A stretch of DNA of 29,044 nt from assembly GCA_029776735.1 (NCBI GenBank), contig JAKOUL010000048.1:1-29044 (forward strand), read 5' to 3'. Under the pieces are notes generated by a model. It worked only from the letters and a program-made list of their open reading frames with translations, was not told where the DNA came from and ran no database searches. Both the position numbers and the translations under genes were made by a program. This DNA is from Dictyoglomota bacterium (GTDB lineage: Bacteria; Dictyoglomota; Dictyoglomia; Dictyoglomales; Dictyoglomaceae). Numbering within the stretch: the first letter of the stretch is position 1; each line of letters starts with the position of its first letter. Below, piece after piece: positions 21,201 to 29,044 of the stretch.

Positions 21201-21477
21201 ATTTGGTGGTCAAAGATTTGGAGAAATGGAAGTTTGGGCATTAGAAGCTTATGGTGCAGCTCACACTTTGGAAGAAATGTTAACTTACAAGTCTGATGAT
21301 GTGTCTGGGAGAATAGAAGCTTACTCCGTTATAGTTTCTGGTAATCTTATTAAGGAACCTGGCGTCCCTGAGTCTTTTAAAGTTCTTGTGAGAGAACTTC
21401 AGGGATTAGGAATAAAAGTTTCAGCTTATATTGGTAATAAACTTGTGAATCTATATAAAATTGATGATGAATCATAA
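18265..21477 (+). CDS. rpoB: RNA polymerase beta subunit
   Basis: Second-largest catalytic subunit of RNA polymerase. The 1070-residue product is near the short end of the family (about 1100-1340), consistent with absence of lineage-specific insertions. Seen: RSPGVFF in the N-terminal fork region, the rifampicin-pocket segment [14 protein letters not shown] (382-395) with H397 and S402 (E. coli H526, S531), [39 protein letters not shown] and the C-terminal [20 protein letters not shown]. Key rifampicin-contact residues D387, H397 and S402 are wild type; five neighbours differ from E. coli. The ATG has AAGGAG 7 bases upstream. Unlike most bacteria, no rplJ-rplL precedes it. Confidence 0.99.
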   Translation: MRNREFKREIFWTDDRPIFQNIPDLLKIQYDSFYWFLTQGLREVLDEINPIESSRQGLSLEFVTTEDGIRIDSPLRTSDECLEKGLTYESALYVKTRLYYKDEHKDIKDIKEQLVFFGNIPQMTDRATFIVNGTEKVIVNQITRSPGVFFQEAGNSIIGTLIPTRGGWIEFELDNNGIIYIHPNGIKKFPVSLILRALGYDLDYFSEFLGSEELSYLETTFAKDNINDRNQAIFEACGRLRPSDVPSKEEEALKVVKQMFFDVRRYNLGKVGRYKLNQRLGLNIPLDNYALTEEDFVEIVKRLTMVKTEKDELDDIDHLGNRRIKSVGELLQMQFRAGLARVEKLIKEKMALTDPEQASPINLVSTRPLMAAVREFFNRNPLSQFMDQTNPLSELAHKRRISALGPGGLTRERATFEVRDIHPSHYGRVCPIETPEGPNAGLINYLSTLAIVDEYGFLRTPYYRVKDGKMTDEIVYLSATDEEKYTIASFDVRLNKNKEIIDDLVHARRKGKFILCSPEEVDLLGVSPYQTVSISTALIPFLEHDDANRDLMGSNMQRQAVPLIQTEIPLVSTGIEEMIAKNTGVVVISDVDGVVRKVSSCEIVIETDDKQEKKYQLVKYRRSNQGTCWNQKPIVETGQRVKKGDVIADGPATSNGKLALGRNVLVAFLPWGGYNYEDAIIISERLVKEDLFTSIHIEEYEVKARDTKLGPEEITRDIPNIGEDTIRYLDKDGIVMIGAEVGPNDILVGKATPKGETELTPEERLLRAIFGEKSKEIKDTSLRMPHGEWGKVIDIKVLTRENDDELPAGVNKIVKVRVAQIRKISVGDKISGRHGNKGVVATILPEEDMPFLEDGTPVDIILNPLGVPSRMNVGQIFETHLGWAAKELGIYAVVPPFDEVLGENRSANLVKEMLRKAELPEDGRVTLYDGRTGEPFDQEVTVGSMYIMKLIHLADDKIHARSVGPYSLVTQQPLGGRAQFGGQRFGEMEVWALEAYGAAHTLEEMLTYKSDDVSGRIEAYSVIVSGNLIKEPGVPESFKVLVRELQGLGIKVSAYIGNKLVNLYKIDDES

Positions 21478-21485
21478 GGAAGGGG

Positions 21486-24400
21486 ATGAAAGCCTTGAAA
21501 ATAAAAGACTTTGATAAATTAGTTTTTGGATTAGCATCTCCAGAGGATATATTAAGTTGGTCTTATGGAGAGATTAAAAAAACAGAGACCATTAACTATA
21601 GAACTTTTAAGCCTGAAAGGGACGGACTTTTCTGCGAAAAGATTTTTGGACCTGTTAAAGACTACGAATGTCATTGTGGAAAATATAAAGGACAAAGATA
21701 CGATGGTATTACCTGCGATAGATGTGGCGTAACTGTTACAAAAAGTTCAGTAAGAAGAGAAAGAATGGGGCATATTAAACTTGCTGTTCCAGTGGTTCAT
21801 ATCTGGTACTTTAAGAATGTACCAAATTATATCGCTTTGTTATTAAATATAAGCAGTAAACAATTAGAAGAAATCATCTACCTCCATTCCTATGTAGTAC
21901 TTGATCCTGGAGATACCTCTCTTCAAAAGATGACAACATTAACAGAAGATGATTATGAGAAAGCTCTAAAAGAGTATGGAAACTCTTTTAAGGTGGGAAT
22001 GGGAGCAGAGGCTATAAAAAGACTTTTAAAAGATATTGATCTTGAGGAATTATCATATGATTTAAATAAACAGGTAAAGGAAATACAAGGTCAAAAGAGA
22101 GCGAAGTTGATAAAAAGATTAGAGATAGTTGAAAGTTTTAGACTTGCTGGAAATAAACCTGAGTGGATGATTTTAGAAGTATTGCCTGTTATTCCCCCTG
22201 ATTTAAGACCTATGGTTCAATTAGAAGGAGGGAAATTTGCCACATCTGATCTTAATGATCTCTATAGAAGAGTTATAAATAGAAATAGCAGACTTTCAAA
22301 GCTTTTGGAGATTAACGCTCCAGAAATTATTGTAAGAAATGAAAAGAGGATGCTTCAAGAAGCTGTAGATGCTTTGATAGACAATGGTAGAAGGGGTAAG
22401 CCTGTAACAAATGCTAGTGGAAGAGCTTTAAGATCTCTGTCTGATATTCTTGAGGGTAAACAAGGAAGATTTAGACAAAACCTACTTGGTAAGAGAGTAG
22501 ACTTTTCAGGAAGAGCGGTTATTGTAGTAGGCCCAGAATTAAAGCTCCATCAGTGTGGACTTCCTAAGAAAATGGCTTTAGAGCTTTTTAAACCTTTTGT
22601 AATAAACAAACTTATAGAACATGGGTATGCTACAAATGTCAAGAATGCAAGGAGAAAAATAGAAAAAGAAACTCCAGAAGTATGGGATGTATTAGATGAG
22701 ATAATTAAGGAGAAATTGGTTCTACTTAATAGGGCTCCCACATTGCATAGAGTAAGCATACAAGCTTTTGAACCTAAATTAATAGATGGAAATGCTATCC
22801 AGTTACATCCATTAGTATGTTCTCCTTATAATGCTGATTTTGATGGAGACCAAATGGCAGTACATGTGCCTCTTTCTATAGAGGCTCAAACTGAAGCAAG
22901 GATTATTATGCTTTCTTCTAATAACCTTATTTCTTCTGCTCATGGAAAGCCCTTAACTTTACCTACACAAGATATTGTTATAGGACTTTACTACCTTACC
23001 CTGATAGTTCCTGGGAAAGAAGCTGAGAATAAACGATTTGCAACTCCAGAGGAGGTTTTACTTGCTCTTGAAGATAAAAAGGTAGATTTACACTCTAAAG
23101 TATATGTACATCATTCTGGGATAGAAGAAACTTATGGAATAGAACTTCCTGAAGAAAAGACCTATATTGAGACAACTCCTGGAAGACTTATTCTTAATGA
23201 AATTCTTCCTGAAAAGTTGAGATATTACAATGGGGTGCTTAATAGAAGAGAGGTTAGAAGAATTGTAGAAAAATGTTTCAGTGAGTATGGATGGCAAAGA
23301 ACGGCGGATTTTCTAGATGAACTAAAGAAATTAGGTTTCAAATATGCGACAAAGGCTGGGGTGAGTTTTTCTATTGTGGATATTGAGATGCCGAGAGAAG
23401 CTAAAGAAAAAGTAATTAAGAAGGCAGAGGAAGAATCTCTGAATTTGCAAAAAGCTTTTGAACAAGGGAAGTATTCCGAAGAAGAAAGATATCAGAGAGC
23501 TATTGAGATATGGACAAAAGCTAGTGAAGAAGTAAGGGATATTATGCTCTCAAATTTTGATTTATTAAATTCTGTTTATATGATGGCATTTTCTGGTGCA
23601 AGAGGCAATGTAGACCAAGTAAGACAGCTTGCTGCTATGAGAGGGCTGATGGCTGATCCTTTTGGAAGAATTATGGATATTTCTATTAAATCAAGTTTCT
23701 ATGAAGGCTTAACTGTTTCAGAACATTTTATATCCTCCTATGGTGCAAGGAAAGGAGTGGTAGATACTGCTCTTAGAACTTCAGACTCAGGATATCTTAC
23801 AAGAAGACTTGTGGATGTATCTCAGAGTCTTGTTATAAGGGAAGAAGATTGTGGTACTGATGACGGAGTCTATGTGGAAGCATTAGAAGATGAGGGTAGA
23901 GTTGTTTTGGCTCTTAAAGATAGGATTATTGGAAGATTTACTGCAGAAGATGTCTATTCTGACTCTGGAGAGCTTCTTGTTAGAAAAAATGAATACATAA
24001 CTGTAGACAAAGCAAAGATTATTGAAAGTTCTGGGGTAAAAAGAGTTAAGATTCGTTCTCCGATGACTTGTAAGAGTGAAAAGGGCATCTGCCAAAAATG
24101 TTATGGAGAAGATCTTTCTTCTCATAGGACAGTAAATATGGGAGAAGCAGTTGGAGTTATTGCTGCACAATCTATAGGAGAACCAGGTACTCAACTTACC
24201 CTGAGAACTTTCCATACTGGAGGAGTAGCCTTAACGTCATTGAATTATCAAAATATACAGTTTCGTGTTAATGGAAAGATAAAATTTGTGGGTGTTAAAC
24301 TTAAGGAAAGATTTGATGTCTTAGGCAAGAAAGAAAAAATTGTAGTGAGCCAAAAAGGAAGAATAATAGTGAAGGGAGAAAAAGAAGGAGAAGAAATAGT

Positions 24401-25781
24401 CTTAGCTCCTGGTACTATGCTCTCAGTAAACGATGGCGAGGAAGTAACAAAAGGTATGAGCGCAGGATATTTAGACCCTAATTTAAAGTTTATTATCTCT
24501 CCATACTCTGGAAAGGTCTTAGAAGTTAGGAAAGAGAAAGATGAAAATAGAAGATTTAGATTTACAAATGTAAAGTATAATAGAGATAGAGGGGAAGTTA
24601 AACTGGAGTATGTGGAAGAGAGTCATCCTCACTTTGCCTCTTTGATTCTTCTTGATCTCGAAGGAAAGGAGAAGACCATTCCTATTCCTAATGGAGCAGC
24701 ATTTCTTTTTAGAATAGGAGATGAAATAGAAGAAGGAGAGGTTATAGCAGAATATAGTAGAGAAACTATGAGGATACAATCTTGTAGATCCGGTAAAGTT
24801 ATAAAAATTGAAGAAAGAAATGGTGAATTTATTGATAATGTTGTGACTACTGGAGAAGCTATTGTCACTATAAAAACAGATGATGGAGAAGAGGAGTATC
24901 ATATTCCTCGTGGTCTAAAATTGCATATTGAAAAAGGTGATAAAGTAGAATTTGGTACTATTTTAGCCTATTTCCCATCTTACCAGCAGAGAACAGCTAA
25001 GACAGAAGATATTATTCAAGGTCTTCCTCGTGTAGAGGAGCTCTTTGAAGCGAGAAAGCCTAAGGGAAAATCTATTGTTGCAGGAGCTAGTGGGATAGTA
25101 AGAATAGTGAAAACTAAAACAGGAGAAAAAATAGTTGTTGAAGAAGAAGGAGAAGTAAAAGATGAACATTTCCTTCCTTCTAATGCTCAGCTTTTGGTAA
25201 AAGAGGGAGATTATGTAACAATAGGGCAAGAACTAACTAAAGGATATAGGAACCTCACAGAGATATTAGCAAATGAAGGACTCGCAGCTGTACAAAGATA
25301 TATTGTTGATGAGGTACAGAAAGTTTATTGTAAACAGGGAGCCGAGATTAATGATAAGCATATTGAAGTAATTGTAAGGCAGATGACAAATAGAGTAAGA
25401 ATTGAAGATCCAGGAGATAGTGATTTCATTTTAGGACAACTGGTTAATAGAATAACTTTTGACAAAATAACTAAAAAGCTTGAGGAAGAAGGGAAAAGAC
25501 TTCCTACAGCAAGAGATGTAGTATTAGGTATAACAAAAGCTGCGCTTACAACTGAAAGTGTAATCTCTGCTGCGTCTTTCCAGGAAACTACAAGAGTACT
25601 TGCAGAAGCTGCGGTAAAGGGAAAAGAAGATACATTAGAGGGACTAAAAGAAAATGTAATCATTGGAAGACTTATACCTGCTGGGACAGGACTCTTCAAG
25701 AAGATCGTTCCTAAAAAGGTAGCTTTTCAAGAGATGGAATTAGTGGAAAATGTTGGGGAAGTTGTAAAAGATGAGTCTTGA
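21486..25781 (+). CDS. rpoC: RNA polymerase beta' subunit with large trigger-loop insertion
   Basis: Largest RNA polymerase subunit, carrying the catalytic Mg2+ site. The 1431-residue product has the N-terminal zinc ribbon (C62, C64, C77, C80), the rudder/switch segment [12 protein letters not shown], the catalytic [12 protein letters not shown] (449-460), the second zinc site (C789, C862, C869, C872), the trigger loop [13 protein letters not shown] ending at 913, and the C-terminal jaw/clamp [12 protein letters not shown] with [17 protein letters not shown]. About 260 residues (914-1173) are inserted in the trigger loop before [16 protein letters not shown], in the place of the E. coli SI3 domain. 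The ATG is 8 bases after the rpoB stop; a TTG three codons later is a weaker alternative. Confidence 0.99.
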   Translation: MKALKIKDFDKLVFGLASPEDILSWSYGEIKKTETINYRTFKPERDGLFCEKIFGPVKDYECHCGKYKGQRYDGITCDRCGVTVTKSSVRRERMGHIKLAVPVVHIWYFKNVPNYIALLLNISSKQLEEIIYLHSYVVLDPGDTSLQKMTTLTEDDYEKALKEYGNSFKVGMGAEAIKRLLKDIDLEELSYDLNKQVKEIQGQKRAKLIKRLEIVESFRLAGNKPEWMILEVLPVIPPDLRPMVQLEGGKFATSDLNDLYRRVINRNSRLSKLLEINAPEIIVRNEKRMLQEAVDALIDNGRRGKPVTNASGRALRSLSDILEGKQGRFRQNLLGKRVDFSGRAVIVVGPELKLHQCGLPKKMALELFKPFVINKLIEHGYATNVKNARRKIEKETPEVWDVLDEIIKEKLVLLNRAPTLHRVSIQAFEPKLIDGNAIQLHPLVCSPYNADFDGDQMAVHVPLSIEAQTEARIIMLSSNNLISSAHGKPLTLPTQDIVIGLYYLTLIVPGKEAENKRFATPEEVLLALEDKKVDLHSKVYVHHSGIEETYGIELPEEKTYIETTPGRLILNEILPEKLRYYNGVLNRREVRRIVEKCFSEYGWQRTADFLDELKKLGFKYATKAGVSFSIVDIEMPREAKEKVIKKAEEESLNLQKAFEQGKYSEEERYQRAIEIWTKASEEVRDIMLSNFDLLNSVYMMAFSGARGNVDQVRQLAAMRGLMADPFGRIMDISIKSSFYEGLTVSEHFISSYGARKGVVDTALRTSDSGYLTRRLVDVSQSLVIREEDCGTDDGVYVEALEDEGRVVLALKDRIIGRFTAEDVYSDSGELLVRKNEYITVDKAKIIESSGVKRVKIRSPMTCKSEKGICQKCYGEDLSSHRTVNMGEAVGVIAAQSIGEPGTQLTLRTFHTGGVALTSLNYQNIQFRVNGKIKFVGVKLKERFDVLGKKEKIVVSQKGRIIVKGEKEGEEIVLAPGTMLSVNDGEEVTKGMSAGYLDPNLKFIISPYSGKVLEVRKEKDENRRFRFTNVKYNRDRGEVKLEYVEESHPHFASLILLDLEGKEKTIPIPNGAAFLFRIGDEIEEGEVIAEYSRETMRIQSCRSGKVIKIEERNGEFIDNVVTTGEAIVTIKTDDGEEEYHIPRGLKLHIEKGDKVEFGTILAYFPSYQQRTAKTEDIIQGLPRVEELFEARKPKGKSIVAGASGIVRIVKTKTGEKIVVEEEGEVKDEHFLPSNAQLLVKEGDYVTIGQELTKGYRNLTEILANEGLAAVQRYIVDEVQKVYCKQGAEINDKHIEVIVRQMTNRVRIEDPGDSDFILGQLVNRITFDKITKKLEEEGKRLPTARDVVLGITKAALTTESVISAASFQETTRVLAEAAVKGKEDTLEGLKENVIIGRLIPAGTGLFKKIVPKKVAFQEMELVENVGEVVKDES

Positions 25782-25807
25782 CAAAATCCAATTTATAATG
25801 GTAAACT
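25778..25807 (+). promoter_or_regulatory. Promoter of the rpsL-rpsG-fusA-tuf operon
   Basis: A perfect TTGACA (25778-25783) overlaps the rpoC stop codon. At 18 bases follows TAAACT (25802-25807) preceded by TG at the extended -10 position (25799-25800). The start would be near 25814, giving a ~70-base leader ending in an AGGAGG site. No terminator separates rpoC from it, so readthrough from rpoBC is also likely. Confidence 0.6.
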
Positions 25808-25882
25808 TTTTAGCTTAGTTCTTCAGGGGCTTAAGCAAATATGGATTTAAAATTTCAAAGATAGGAGTAGGAGGTGTGATTT

Positions 25883-26269
25883 TTGCCTACAATTAATCAA
25901 TTAGTAAGAAAAGGAAGGAAACCTAAGGAAAGTAAAAGTAAGTCTCCTGCCTTGATGGAGAATCCCCAAAAAAGAGGAGTATGTATTCGTGTTACTACGA
26001 TGACTCCTAAAAAGCCTAATTCTGCTTTACGTAAAGTAGCAAGAGTAAGGCTTACTAATGGGATTGAACTTTGGGCATATATACCTGGTATTGGTCATAA
26101 CTTACAAGAACATTCTGTAGTTCTTGTAAGAGGTGGTCGTGTGAAAGACCTTCCTGGTGTGAGATATCATATTATACGTGGCGCTTTAGATTCAGCAGGT
26201 GTAGATGGGAGAAAACAGGGAAGATCAAAATATGGAGCTAAACGTCCTAAAGAGGGAGGTAAGAAATAA
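25883..26269 (+). CDS. rpsL: 30S ribosomal protein S12
   Basis: Decoding-centre protein of the small subunit. The 128-residue product reads [12 protein letters not shown] at the start, with [20 protein letters not shown] (41-60), [15 protein letters not shown] and [11 protein letters not shown]. The lysines whose changes give streptomycin resistance (TPKKPN and RVKDLPG) are the sensitive type. It starts with TTG at 25883, 8 bases after AGGAGG; this start exactly gives the conserved MPTINQ N-terminus. Its stop overlaps the rpsG start by one base (TAATG). Confidence 0.99.
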   Translation: MPTINQLVRKGRKPKESKSKSPALMENPQKRGVCIRVTTMTPKKPNSALRKVARVRLTNGIELWAYIPGIGHNLQEHSVVLVRGGRVKDLPGVRYHIIRGALDSAGVDGRKQGRSKYGAKRPKEGGKK

Positions 26270-26739
26270 TGCCACGTAGAGGTCCTGTTACTTTAAGAGA
26301 AATTCAGCCTGATCCTGTTTATAATAATATTTTGGTCCAAAAATTGATAAATAAGATTATGATTGATGGAAAAAAGAGCACTGCTGAAAAAATTGTTTAT
26401 GGTGCTATGGAAATAATTAGAGAAAAAACGAAGCAAGATCCTGTTGAAGTCTTAGAGAAAGCCGTGCAACAAGTAACCCCTCTTCTTGAGATAAGACCAA
26501 GAAGGGTCGGAGGAGCTACTTATCAAGTTCCAATAGAAGTTTCTCCACGAAGAGGATTATCCCTTGCTTTAAGATGGTTAGTAAATGCAACAAGAGAAAG
26601 AAAGGGTATGCCTATGAAAGAAAAGCTTGCTGCAGAGATTTTAGATGCTCTTAATAATACAGGAGGAGCAGTTAAGAAAAAAGAGGAGACACATCGTATG
26701 GCAGAAGCTAACAAGGCTTTTGCACATTATCGTTGGTAA
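26269..26739 (+). CDS. rpsG: 30S ribosomal protein S7
   Basis: Primary binder of the 3' domain of 16S rRNA and head-assembly initiator. The 156-residue product has the PRRGPV start, the [22 protein letters not shown] segment of the first helices (roughly 25-46) and [12 protein letters not shown] through [15 protein letters not shown] at the end. Length is exactly typical. Its ATG shares a base with the rpsL stop, so translation is coupled. Confidence 0.99.
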   Translation: MPRRGPVTLREIQPDPVYNNILVQKLINKIMIDGKKSTAEKIVYGAMEIIREKTKQDPVEVLEKAVQQVTPLLEIRPRRVGGATYQVPIEVSPRRGLSLALRWLVNATRERKGMPMKEKLAAEILDALNNTGGAVKKKEETHRMAEANKAFAHYRW

Positions 26740-26760
26740 AAATAAAGGAGGAAGATAAAC

Positions 26761-28827
26761 GTGCCGAGATGTCCGTTGGATAAGTTAAGAAATATAGGAA
26801 TAGCAGCACATATAGATGCAGGAAAGACTACACTTACAGAAAGAATACTCTTCTATACTGGGCGTACTCATAAATTAGGAGAGGTTCATGAAGGAACAGC
26901 TACTATGGATTGGATGGAACAAGAAAGGGAACGAGGAATAACTATAACGGCTGCTACAACAACTTGCCATTGGAAAGATCATATAATAAATATAATAGAT
27001 ACACCGGGACATGTAGACTTCACTGTAGAAGTTGAGAGGTCTATGAGAGTTCTTGATGGCTTAGTTGTAGTTTTTTGTGGTGTAGCAGGAGTACAGCCTC
27101 AATCAGAAACTGTTTGGAGACAAGCGACTAAATATAATGTGCCAAGAATCATTTTTATAAACAAAATGGATAGAGTGGGAGCTAATTTCTTTAGAGTAGT
27201 AGAGATGATAAAAGATAGATTAGGAGTGGAAGCAGTACCTGTACAAATTCCTATTGGAAGTGAAGATCAATTTAAAGGTATGATAGATCTTTTAGAGAGA
27301 AAAGCAATTATTTATTATGATGATTTAGGGGTTAAGTGGGAAATAGCTTCTGTACCAGATGAGTTAAAAGAAGAGGTGGAAATCAATAGACAGAAGCTTG
27401 TTGAGGCAGCAGTAGAACTTGACGATGAACTTTTAATGAAATACTTAGAAGGGAAAGAGATTTCTGTTCAAGACTTAAAGAGAGTTCTTAGAAAAGCAAC
27501 AATAGAGGGTAAACTTTATCCTGTATTGTGTGGCTCTGCCTTTAAAAATAAAGGTGTTCAGCCTTTACTTGATGCAGTTGTTGATTATCTTCCTTCTCCT
27601 TTAGATTCTCCTCCAGTTAAAGGGATTAATCCTATAACTGGAAAAGAGGAGATAAGACTACCAAGTGAAGATGAGCCTTTCGCTGCATTGGCTTTTAAGG
27701 TTATGACTGATCCTTATGTGGGAAAACTTACTTATTTTAGAGTCTATTCAGGGAAACTTGAAAAAGGGAATTATATATATAATGTCTCAAAGGGTAAAAA
27801 GGAGAGGATAGGAAGACTTCTTCAAATGCATGCTAATCATAGAGAAGATATAGATGAGGTTCATGCAGGTGATATTGCAGCTGTGGTAGGATTAAAATTC
27901 ACAACCACAGGGGATACTCTTTGTGATGAAAATAATCCTATTATTCTTGGAGGAATAAGCTTTCCTGAACCTGTTATTTCCGTTACAATTGAACCTAAGA
28001 GTACTGAAGAACAAGATAAGTTAAGTCTTGCTTTACAAAGACTTGCAGAAGAAGATCCTACCTTTAAAGTTACTTTTGATAATGAAACAGGTCAGACTCT
28101 TATTCATGGGATGGGAGAATTACATTTGGAGATAATTGTTGATAGATTAAAAAGGGAATTTAAGGTAAACGCAGATGTTGGAAGACCTCAAGTTTCTTAT
28201 AGAGAAACCATCCGCAAACCTGCAAAAGTAGAAGGTAAATATATAAGACAAACAGGTGGAAGGGGTCAGTATGGACATGTGTGGCTTGAACTTGAGCCTC
28301 TTTCTCGTGGAAGTGGACTTGAGTTTATTAATAAAATAGTAGGTGGAGTGGTTCCTCAGCAATTTATACCAGCTATAGAAGCTGGTATAAGGGAAGCAGC
28401 GGAACGAGGAGTTGTAGCAGGATATCCAGTTACTGATATACGAGTGACATTATTTGATGGTTCTTATCACGAAGTTGATTCTTCAGATATGGCTTTTAAA
28501 ATTGCTTCTTCTCAGGCATTTAAAGATGGAGTATTAAAAGGAGATCCTATAATTCTTGAACCAATAATGAGGTTAGAAATTATAGTACCTGAAGACTATA
28601 TGGGAGATGTAATTGGGGATCTTAATAGTAGAAGAGGCAGGATTGAAAAGATAGAATTTTTTAATAATTCAAGAGTTATAAAAGCACTTGTACCTTTAGC
28701 AGAGGTTTTTGGATATGCAACTACTTTGAGATCTTTAACTCAAGGTAGAGGTATATTCTCTATGGAATTTTCTTATTATGAGGAAATGCCCATTAATGTT
28801 CAAGAAAAGATATTTTCTTCTAAATAA
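26761..28827 (+). CDS. fusA: Elongation factor G
   Basis: Translocation GTPase, 688 residues. The G domain shows AHIDAGKT (16-23), RGIT (58-61), DTPGH (80-84) and NKMD (134-137). Domains II-V follow with [20 protein letters not shown] split around residue 310, and the domain IV signature [12 protein letters not shown] near 498. It starts with GTG at 26761, after an AAAGGAGG site, 21 bases downstream of rpsG. EF-G1 type by context in the str operon. Confidence 0.99.
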   Translation: MPRCPLDKLRNIGIAAHIDAGKTTLTERILFYTGRTHKLGEVHEGTATMDWMEQERERGITITAATTTCHWKDHIINIIDTPGHVDFTVEVERSMRVLDGLVVVFCGVAGVQPQSETVWRQATKYNVPRIIFINKMDRVGANFFRVVEMIKDRLGVEAVPVQIPIGSEDQFKGMIDLLERKAIIYYDDLGVKWEIASVPDELKEEVEINRQKLVEAAVELDDELLMKYLEGKEISVQDLKRVLRKATIEGKLYPVLCGSAFKNKGVQPLLDAVVDYLPSPLDSPPVKGINPITGKEEIRLPSEDEPFAALAFKVMTDPYVGKLTYFRVYSGKLEKGNYIYNVSKGKKERIGRLLQMHANHREDIDEVHAGDIAAVVGLKFTTTGDTLCDENNPIILGGISFPEPVISVTIEPKSTEEQDKLSLALQRLAEEDPTFKVTFDNETGQTLIHGMGELHLEIIVDRLKREFKVNADVGRPQVSYRETIRKPAKVEGKYIRQTGGRGQYGHVWLELEPLSRGSGLEFINKIVGGVVPQQFIPAIEAGIREAAERGVVAGYPVTDIRVTLFDGSYHEVDSSDMAFKIASSQAFKDGVLKGDPIILEPIMRLEIIVPEDYMGDVIGDLNSRRGRIEKIEFFNNSRVIKALVPLAEVFGYATTLRSLTQGRGIFSMEFSYYEEMPINVQEKIFSSK

Positions 28828-28859
28828 TATAAAACTTAAAAAATAGGAGGAGATAAAGG

Positions 28860-29044
28860 ATGGCGAAGGAGAAATTTGTAAGGACGAAGCCACATGTAAA
28901 CATAGGAACGATAGGGCATGTAGATCATGGGAAGACGACATTAACGTCAGCGATATCAATGGTATTAGCGGTAGAGAGTTTATCGAGGCCATTGAAGTAT
29001 GAAGACATAGATAAAGCGCCAGAGGAGAGAGCGAGGGGAGTGAC
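28860..29044 (+). CDS. tuf: Elongation factor Tu, N-terminal part (cut by window end)
   Basis: GTPase that delivers aminoacyl-tRNA to the ribosome. Only the first 61 codons are present. [18 protein letters not shown] contains the P-loop (residues 19-26), and [13 protein letters not shown] leads into switch I. The ATG at 28860 has AGGAGG (28845-28850) 9 bases upstream and follows fusA by 32 bases. Codon choice is unlike every other gene here: all 26 codons in four-fold boxes end in A or G, and all leucines are TTA/TTG. No frameshift is seen in the visible part. Confidence 0.98.
   Translation, partial: MAKEKFVRTKPHVNIGTIGHVDHGKTTLTSAISMVLAVESLSRPLKYEDIDKAPEERARGV

Noticed and set aside
23883..25699. 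Several minus-strand open frames opposite rpoC
   Set aside because: They are antisense to conserved rpoC sequence; the long open runs follow from its codon bias, with no start signals or family resemblance.
25778..25799. TTGACA with a nearby TATAAT only 10 bases downstream at the end of rpoC
   Set aside because: The spacing is far too short for a sigma-70 type promoter; the extended -10 at 25799-25807 is the better partner.
25813..25836. Possible hairpin (GCTTA/TAAGC) in the rpsL leader
   Set aside because: Only five pairs with a bulge and a loop of 14 bases; it is too weak to call a regulatory structure or a terminator.

Overview
The window is a low-GC (visibly AT-rich) bacterial chromosome segment carrying only core housekeeping genes. 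Sequence character (very low GC, long overlapping operons, strong AGGAGG ribosome sites, frequent TTG/GTG starts, thermophile-like Lys/Glu/Ile-rich proteins) and the GroEL/GroES sequences suggest an anaerobic thermophile, most likely Dictyoglomus or a close relative. This is recognition from memory, not a database result. I saw no mobile element, CRISPR array, tRNA or rRNA.

Layout. (1) 1-295: about 260 bases of AT-rich DNA with no supportable gene, ending in a strong terminator for the minus-strand groES-groEL operon (296-2237). That operon has a clear promoter and a CIRCE operator (HrcA control). (2) 2371-17702, minus strand: a long, tightly packed gene run read from right to left: MFS transporter, Rel (ppGpp), Dtd, HisRS, AspRS, malic enzyme, PurA, TsaE, TsaB, RimI-like, TsaD, an LPG-synthase-TM-type membrane protein and two GT4 glycosyltransferases. 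Most gaps are under 30 bases and many genes overlap (ATGA junctions). (3) 17703-17835: a divergent intergenic region with a perfect 11-bp inverted repeat. (4) 17836-29044, plus strand: a small UPF0016 (Gdt1/TMEM165-type) membrane protein, then rpoB-rpoC and rpsL-rpsG-fusA-tuf, with tuf cut by the window edge.

How the genes work together. The minus-strand run centres on tRNA: charging (HisRS, AspRS), removal of D-amino acids (Dtd), t6A37 modification (TsaB, TsaD, TsaE) and sensing of uncharged tRNA (Rel), with purine synthesis (PurA) and malic enzyme alongside. The distal end looks like a membrane glycolipid module. The plus-strand run is the transcription/translation core.

No undescribed system stands out. 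The observations most worth checking are: a ~260-residue insertion in the RpoC trigger loop; AspRS residues that predict a non-discriminating enzyme (indirect Asn-tRNA synthesis); a sharp change of codon choice in tuf; a proline-rich GroEL tail in place of GGM repeats; the palindromic divergent promoter region; and rpoBC detached from rplJL.
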